This document shows positions 59,578-64,000 of a stretch of DNA of 64,000 bases, in pieces. The stretch's first letter is position 1. Each line of letters starts with the position of its first letter. The DNA comes from Oscillospiraceae bacterium. Lineage in GTDB: Bacteria > Bacillota > Clostridia > Oscillospirales > Oscillospiraceae. The stretch spans positions 1 through 64,000 of the forward strand of contig CADBKO010000004.1 of assembly GCA_902795345.1 (NCBI GenBank), given 5' to 3'. The position numbers and the translations under genes were made by a program. The notes beneath the pieces were generated by a model. That model was not told where the DNA came from. It made no database searches and saw only the letters and a program-made list of their open reading frames with translations.

Positions 59578-61569
59578 ATGGGCTCCAAATACTCCCATGT
59601 TTTCTCTCCCATCCGCATCCGCGGCGTGGATTTCAAGAACCGCATCGAGCTTGCGCCCCCCTCCCTGAACCTGTGCAGCCCCGACCATCTGGTGACGGAC
59701 GCCTTTGTGGACCTGAACCGCTCCATCGCCCACGGCGGCGCCGCCATCATCTCCGTGGGCAACGTCATGGTGGACATCGAGGACTGCATGAATGAGGAAT
59801 TGCAGCTGGACATGAGCAGCGACGACTGCATCCTGCCCATGAGCAAATTCGCCCTTATGTGCGAGGGCTTTGGGGCCCATGCCTCCCTGGAGATCAACCA
59901 CGGCGGCAAGGACAGCCAGTTCTTCCGCACCGGCAAGCCCGCCTACGCCCCCTCCTCCTATTATTCCAGCTGGGAGCTGCAAAGCGCCCGGGAGATGGGC
60001 CGGGAACCCCTGAAGACCATCGAAATGAGCATCGACAAGATCCATGAGACCGTGGAGAAATTCGGCCAGGCGGCCCTGCGGGCCAAGAAGGCGGGCATGA
60101 AGATGTGCATGATCCACTGCGGCCATGCCAACCTCATCAGCCAGTTCTCCAGCCCCCTCTACAACCACCGCACCGACGAATACGGCGGCAGCCTGGAAAA
60201 CCGGACCCGGTTCACCATCGAGGTGCTGGATCGGGTGCGGGAGCTCTGCGGCGAGGATTTCGTCATCGAGGCCCGGGTCTCCGCCGACGAGATCATTCCC
60301 GGCGGCATGAAGTATGACGAGACCCTGAAATACATCGCCCTTATCAAGGATAAGATCGACATCCTCCATGTCTCCGCAGGCATCCACGGGGAATTTGCCT
60401 ATATGAAGTATTGGTGGCAGAACTACATGATGGATCGGGAATTCAACGTCCATTATGCCGCCTCCATCAAAAAGGAGTTCCCCGATCTGCTCATCAACAC
60501 CGTGGGCAGCATCATGAGCATCGACCGGGCCGAGGAGATCATCGCCTCCGGCAAGGCGGATTTCGTCTCCATGTGCCGTCCCCTGCTGGCGGACCCGGAA
60601 ATGCCCCGGAAGTACGCCGAGGGCAGGGAGGAGGACCATCGTCCCTGCCTCCGCTGCCAGAACTGCGCCGGTCCCGCCCACCGGTCCATCATCTGCGCCG
60701 TCAACCCCTTCCTGGGCCGGGAGCGGGAATTCCCCCTGGGCAAGGTGCCCAAGGCGGAGGAGAAGAAAAAGATCGCCGTGGTGGGCGGCGGCCCCGGCGG
60801 TATCACCGCGGCCCAGGTCCTCTGCGCCCGGGGCCATGACGTGACCCTCTATGAGAAGTCGGACCGTCTGGGCGGCGCTCTCGTCTATGCGGCCCTGCCT
60901 TCCTTCAAGCAGGACATGGCGGATTATGTAAAGTACCTGGTGCGCCAGGCCTATAAGTGCGGCGCAAAGATCCTTCTGAATACCACGGCCACCCGGGAGA
61001 TGCTGGAGCAGGAGGGCTATGACGGCGTGATCGTGGCCATCGGCGCGGAGCCCCTGGTGCCCAGGCTGCCCGGCATCGACCTGCCCCATGTCTTCTGGGC
61101 CCCGGAAGCGGACGCGGGGGAGAAGCCCTGCGGCCAGAAGGTAGTGGTGGTGGGCGCGGGCGCCGTGGGCCTGGAAGCCGCCATCGACCTGAAAAAGGCG
61201 GGGAAGGACGTCACCGTGATCGAGATGCTGGATACCTACGCCAGCCTCAACAAGTCCGCCCACGGCGGCGCTGCGGAATTCCTGGCCCTCATAAAGGAAA
61301 TGGAGCTGGATGTGCGCCTGGGCCACAAGCTGCTGGAGGTCACGCCGGAGGCGGTGATCTGCGAGAATACCGCCACCGGGGAGAAGGTCAGCCTTCCGGC
61401 GGACACCGTGCTGCTGGCCATGGGCGTCAAGGCCAAGTGGGCCGAGGCGGACGAGCTGCGCCGCGCCTGCCCGGAGACCAACTCCTTCCTCATCGGGGAC
61501 TGCCTCTATGTGGGCAGCAACGTGGCGGCGGCCACCTCCGGGGCCCTTTCCGCGGCGGCCTATCTGTGA
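59578..61569 (+). CDS. Old Yellow Enzyme-type NADH:flavin oxidoreductase with FAD domain
   Basis: I chose the ATG at 59578 (MGSKYSHVFSPIRIRG) since the one at 59569 sits directly on the AAAGG ribosome site. The 663-residue protein is laid out like 2,4-dienoyl-CoA and enoate reductases. First comes an FMN barrel (NHGGKDSQFF, HCGHANLISQFSSPLYNHRTDEYGG). A 4Fe-4S cysteine cluster follows (CLRCQNC...C, about 360-380), then an FAD/NAD(P) domain with VVGGGPGGITAA and VVVGAGAVGLEAA. It would reduce activated C=C bonds. The segment EYGGSLENRTRF marks the family. It is monocistronic; the substrate is unknown. The usual catalytic Tyr/His region is not certain by eye. Confidence 0.9.
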   Translation: MGSKYSHVFSPIRIRGVDFKNRIELAPPSLNLCSPDHLVTDAFVDLNRSIAHGGAAIISVGNVMVDIEDCMNEELQLDMSSDDCILPMSKFALMCEGFGAHASLEINHGGKDSQFFRTGKPAYAPSSYYSSWELQSAREMGREPLKTIEMSIDKIHETVEKFGQAALRAKKAGMKMCMIHCGHANLISQFSSPLYNHRTDEYGGSLENRTRFTIEVLDRVRELCGEDFVIEARVSADEIIPGGMKYDETLKYIALIKDKIDILHVSAGIHGEFAYMKYWWQNYMMDREFNVHYAASIKKEFPDLLINTVGSIMSIDRAEEIIASGKADFVSMCRPLLADPEMPRKYAEGREEDHRPCLRCQNCAGPAHRSIICAVNPFLGREREFPLGKVPKAEEKKKIAVVGGGPGGITAAQVLCARGHDVTLYEKSDRLGGALVYAALPSFKQDMADYVKYLVRQAYKCGAKILLNTTATREMLEQEGYDGVIVAIGAEPLVPRLPGIDLPHVFWAPEADAGEKPCGQKVVVVGAGAVGLEAAIDLKKAGKDVTVIEMLDTYASLNKSAHGGAAEFLALIKEMELDVRLGHKLLEVTPEAVICENTATGEKVSLPADTVLLAMGVKAKWAEADELRRACPETNSFLIGDCLYVGSNVAAATSGALSAAAYL

Positions 61570-61635
61570 CGGGCATTTCCCGGGAAATCCGGCCTAATTT
61601 TGTGACAGTTTTTGCATTTTAGGCTCCACAGTATA

Positions 61636-61664
61636 TTGATATTTATAACGAAAACTGATATACT
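61636..61664 (+). promoter_or_regulatory. Promoter of the HU gene
   Basis: TTGATA (61636-61641) and TATACT (61659-61664) are separated by 17 bp, 43 bp upstream of the ATG. Confidence 0.75.
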
Positions 61665-61707
61665 GAGCATGCAGACAATCAGTACCAACAGAAAAGAGGA
61701 TGTAATA

Positions 61708-61983
61708 ATGAACAAACAGGAGCTCATCAAGAAAGTTGCCGCGGATGCCGGCATCACCCAGAAGCAGGCTCTTGCCGCCCTGGAAAGCACTCTGGCGGCT
61801 ATTAAGGCCAGCGTTGCCGATGGTCAGAAGGTTCAGCTCATCGGCTTCGGCACTTTCGAGAGCAAGAAGCGCGAAGCCCGCGAGGGCCGCAATCCCCGCA
61901 CCGGCAAGACCGTCAAGATCGAGGCTGCCGTGCTCCCCGTTTTCAAGGCCGGCAAGGCATTCAAGGACGAAGTCAACAAGTAA
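61708..61983 (+). CDS. hup: HU-family DNA-binding protein
   Basis: A 91-residue histone-like protein. It starts MNKQELIKKVAADAGITQKQ after AGAGGA; upstream frame is discarded. The DNA-grasping arm GFGTFESKKREAREGRNPRTGK carries the conserved Arg-Asn-Pro turn that kinks DNA. It should form a dimer that compacts the chromosome. It is monocistronic with its own promoter and terminator. Confidence 0.96.
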   Translation: MNKQELIKKVAADAGITQKQALAALESTLAAIKASVADGQKVQLIGFGTFESKKREAREGRNPRTGKTVKIEAAVLPVFKAGKAFKDEVNK

Positions 61984-62005
61984 GCTATTCTCCATAATGT
62001 TCCCA

Positions 62006-62037
62006 GCCCCGGGGCCGCGCGGTCCCGGGGCATTTTA
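62006..62037 (+). terminator. Terminator of hup
   Basis: The arms GCCCCGGG (62006-62013) and CCCGGGGC (62024-62031) are followed by ATTTTATG. Confidence 0.7.
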
Positions 62038-62096
62038 TGTGGGACGCTATTTAATATAGCATAAGAAACATTTATAGCGTTGCTATCTTATAATAT

Positions 62097-62125
62097 TTGA
62101 CAAGGCGCAGAACGGGAGTTATAAT
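62097..62125 (+). promoter_or_regulatory. Consensus promoter of the DUF2148 gene
   Basis: TTGACA (62097-62102) and TATAAT (62120-62125) are exactly 17 bp apart. The start codon is only 21 bp past the -10, so the leader is very short. Confidence 0.85.
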
Positions 62126-62146
62126 GCTGTAAAAGGAGTGATTCTG

Positions 62147-62686
62147 TTGAAGATCGAAAGCCTCCGGGCGGAGGAAGCCGCGGTCCTTGCGGCGGCCCAG
62201 GCCATGTGCGCCGCGGCGCGGACTGCGCCGAAGGCCTGCGGCATCGACAAGCTGGACAGCGCGATCCTCACCGGTGCGGATAAGGATGCGCTCAGCGCCG
62301 AGATGCGCCGTATCGCCCAGGTGGACGGGGACGCCTTTTTCATCCGGGATGCGGAGAATGTGGACGCCAGCCAGGTCGTGGTCCTGATCGGGGCGGAGGA
62401 GAAGCCCCGGGGCGTGGACCGGGTCTGTTCCCTCTGCGGCTGGGATGGCTGCGCCGACTGCGTGAAGCATGGGGGCAAGTGCATCATGAACAGCGTGGAC
62501 CTGGGCATCGCCGTGGGCAGCGCCGTTTCCGTGGCCGCCGACCTGCGCATCGACAACCGGATCATGTTCACCGCGGGCAAGGCGGCGGCCTCTCTTGGCC
62601 TGCTGGGGGACAAAAAGCTGATCTTCGGCATCCCTCTTTCCGTCAGCGGGAAATCCCCGTATTTCGACCGTAAATTCAACCGCTGA
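62147..62686 (+). CDS. DUF2148 ferredoxin-like protein
   Basis: The start is TTG at 62147, eight bases after AAAGGAG (a GTG at 62138 lies inside that site). The 179-residue protein has the DUF2148 pattern. An N-terminal helical part is followed by a cysteine-rich cluster (CSLCGWDGCADCVKHGGKC) and DLGIAVGSAVSVAADLRIDNRIM. The four closely spaced cysteines suggest iron-sulfur or metal binding. The family occurs in anaerobes and has no known function. It has its own consensus promoter, and the DUF1508 gene follows 59 nt later. Confidence 0.85.
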   Translation: MKIESLRAEEAAVLAAAQAMCAAARTAPKACGIDKLDSAILTGADKDALSAEMRRIAQVDGDAFFIRDAENVDASQVVVLIGAEEKPRGVDRVCSLCGWDGCADCVKHGGKCIMNSVDLGIAVGSAVSVAADLRIDNRIMFTAGKAAASLGLLGDKKLIFGIPLSVSGKSPYFDRKFNR

Positions 62687-62702
62687 GGAGGCGGTTACAA
62701 GA

Positions 62703-62725
62703 CGGACCGCTTCCGAAGCGGTCCG
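62703..62725 (+). other. Short hairpin before the DUF1508 gene
   Basis: The arms CGGACCGCTT and AAGCGGTCCG enclose a three-base loop. There is no T tract, and GAGGAGG follows six bases later. It may stabilise the 5' end of the DUF1508 message or act as a weak terminator. Confidence 0.4.
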
Positions 62726-62745
62726 AATACAGAGGAGGAATTATA

Positions 62746-63114
62746 ATGGGCAAGTTTGTTATCAAGACCGGCAAGTCCGGCGTGCGCTTCAATCTGCTGG
62801 CCGGCAACGGCCAGGTCATCGGCACCAGCGAGATCTACAAGGCCGATGCCAGCTGCCTCAACGGGATCGACAGCGTTCGCCGCTGCTCCGCTGGCGGCAT
62901 CCAGGACCTGACCGACGAAGGCGCCGAGAAGGTCAAGCACCCCAAGTTCGAGGTGTACCAGGATAAGGCCGGGGAATACCGCTTCCGCCTGAAGGCCCGC
63001 AACGGAGAAATCATTCTTGCTTCTGAGGGCTACAAGGACAAGAAGAGCTGCCTGAACGGCATTGAGAGCGTGAAGAAGAACGCTCCCGAAGCGGAGATTA
63101 CCCGGGCGGAGTAA
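62746..63114 (+). CDS. YegP-like protein with two DUF1508 repeats
   Basis: A 122-residue protein of two tandem DUF1508 units. In the first, FVIKTGKSGVRFNLLAGNGQ leads into SCLNGIDSVRR. In the second, FEVYQDKAGEYRFRLKARNG leads into SCLNGIESVKK. The repeated SCLNGI(D/E)SV block makes the duplication plain. Each unit is expected to form a small beta-sheet with a helix. The family is widespread, the function unknown. The gene has a strong ribosome site and a perfect terminator downstream. Confidence 0.92.
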   Translation: MGKFVIKTGKSGVRFNLLAGNGQVIGTSEIYKADASCLNGIDSVRRCSAGGIQDLTDEGAEKVKHPKFEVYQDKAGEYRFRLKARNGEIILASEGYKDKKSCLNGIESVKKNAPEAEITRAE

Positions 63115-63131
63115 GCGAGCGATGAACCGAC

Positions 63132-63164
63132 AGGGCCTGCTGCAAGCGCAGCAGGCCCTCTTTT
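63132..63164 (+). terminator. Terminator of the DUF1508 gene
   Basis: Perfect 12-bp arms (63132-63143, 63148-63159; AGGGCCTGCTGC) with a four-base loop are followed by CTTTT. Confidence 0.85.
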
Positions 63165-64000
63165 ATGCATTCTCCACCGCTTTTGAGAAGACGACGGAGA
63201 AACAATGGATCTCATCGTTGTCCGGCGGGCCGAAACCGCCCGGTTCCAGGTCCGACAGTTCGAAGCTTCGCAGATACTCCCGCCCATAGCTCACCGCCAG
63301 CAGGCAATATTCCCGCCCGTCCTCCAGACCATAGACCGCATCCCCCTCGGAAGCACTGCGGATGCAGCCGTCCCAGCTTTCCCCGTCCTCCGGGGCGGGG
63401 AGGGCCGTGCTGAATTTGGAGCTGTCACCGGCCAGGAGGAAGCGGATCTCACGGCGGGAATAGTCCGGGATCAGGCCAATGATCCCTTCCCGCAGGAACT
63501 CCTCTGCCGGGCTGGAAGCGATGGCGCTCCTGGAAACCAGGGCTCCCTCCCGGTATACGGTATACCAGATCGTCATTTCCTGAAAGCTTCCATCTGTGGT
63601 ATAGCGGAAAAGATAAGCGCCATCCACGCCGGAAAGCAGCTCTGCCGTCTTTTGCTCGGCGCTGTCCTTGGGGAAGGGAAGAATCCGGTTTTTCTCCAGC
63701 CGGGCATCCGCCGTCAGCACCCAGCTCAGCACGCCGCCCAGAAGCAGCGCCGCAGCCGCCAGGGCGGCAATGATCCTTATCAGACGCTTGCGGCGGCTTT
63801 TGCCGTCCTTGCTGACAGAGAGCAGGTTTTCTTCCGAGCGCTCGGGCAGGCTCTGCTCGTCCAGGTCCTCTCCCGCAAAGAACTCGTTCAGGGAGATGCC
63901 CAGTATGCCGCAGAGCTCCCGATAGACGGAAACGTCCGGGAGACAGACGCCCCGTTCCCATTTGGAAACGGATTTGTCGCTCATGCCCAGCTTCTCCGCC
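63163..64000 (-). CDS. XRE regulator with membrane anchor (N-terminus outside window)
   Basis: The frame continues past the window end, where it reads AEKLGMSDKSVSKWERGVCLPDVS, the second half of an XRE helix-turn-helix; the start therefore lies outside. After the DNA-binding part and a charged linker (residues RRKRL) comes one transmembrane helix (IIAALAAAALLLGGVLSWVL). A predicted extracellular domain of about 180 residues follows, which I do not recognise. The layout resembles one-component membrane-bound regulators that sense the envelope. It converges on the DUF1508 gene and shares its terminator region. Confidence 0.85.
   Translation of the reverse strand, partial: AEKLGMSDKSVSKWERGVCLPDVSVYRELCGILGISLNEFFAGEDLDEQSLPERSEENLLSVSKDGKSRRKRLIRIIAALAAAALLLGGVLSWVLTADARLEKNRILPFPKDSAEQKTAELLSGVDGAYLFRYTTDGSFQEMTIWYTVYREGALVSRSAIASSPAEEFLREGIIGLIPDYSRREIRFLLAGDSSKFSTALPAPEDGESWDGCIRSASEGDAVYGLEDGREYCLLAVSYGREYLRSFELSDLEPGGFGPPDNDEIHCFSVVFSKAVENA

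Noticed and set aside
59518..61326. 602-codon minus-strand open frame
   Set aside because: It is antisense to the Old Yellow Enzyme-type gene, which carries all expected cofactor motifs.

Overview
The window is a 64 kb stretch of a high-GC, Gram-positive chromosome. It most likely comes from a gut-type member of the Clostridia (Eubacteriales/Oscillospirales-like), but I cannot name a genus. The reasons are a T-box-controlled tyrS, a short HisG paired with HisZ, a BlaI/M56 pair, a SpoVB-like flippase, EpsC-type serine acetyltransferase, a DUF1292 protein, AGGAGG ribosome sites with frequent TTG starts, and consensus sigma-A promoters (TTGACA-17-TATAAT). High GC creates very long antisense open frames opposite real genes; these are omitted. 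I see no rRNA, tRNA, CRISPR array, intact transposase or integrase.

Layout. 1-5.9 kb is accessory-looking and rich in debris: a Fic protein cut by the window edge, a frameshifted XRE fragment, non-coding remnants, a minus-strand cassette (P-loop/zinc-ribbon protein, XRE regulator, UvrA2-like ABC ATPase), and a truncated DUF434 gene. 5.9-9.3 kb is a lipoprotein/cupin/alcohol dehydrogenase operon. 9.4-17.3 kb (minus) holds an NSS sodium symporter, two tandem family-5 solute-binding lipoproteins without permeases, a small membrane protein and an M23 peptidase. 17.4-24.8 kb is largely amino-acid metabolism: lysC-hom, a cysteine desulfurase divergent from mtaB, and serC-serA. 24.9-32 kb carries a class A PBP, DUF1292, a probable structured RNA (6S-like) on the minus strand, panE-like and cyclase genes, and T-box-tyrS.

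32.2-38.4 kb is a BlaI-type repressor, a very large M56 (BlaR1-like) receptor and a lipoprotein. The receptor and the lipoprotein share the same duplicated extracellular module, four copies in all. This is the best candidate here for an unusual sensing system. 38.5-39.5 kb is a stand-alone URO-D-superfamily protein. 39.7-48.0 kb is a complete histidine operon, hisZ-G-D-C-B-H-A-F-IE-phosphatase, with a near-perfect 30-bp palindrome over its promoter and a candidate switch-like leader between hisF and hisIE. 48.1-50.5 kb is a glycosidase-cupin pair. 50.9-56.4 kb is polA-rimI-tsaD and a SpoVB-like flippase. 56.5-58.4 kb is an orphan pair of sugar ABC permeases. 58.5-64 kb holds serine acetyltransferase, an Old Yellow Enzyme-type oxidoreductase, HU, DUF2148, a YegP-like DUF1508 protein and a membrane-anchored XRE regulator cut by the window end.

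Functionally, the core of the window makes amino acids (Asp family, Ser, Cys, His) and maintains tRNA modification and the cell wall. Between these blocks lie envelope lipoproteins and transporters that look lineage-specific. Starts were chosen from ribosome-binding sites and family N-termini. Functions rest on motifs read by eye, with no database search.
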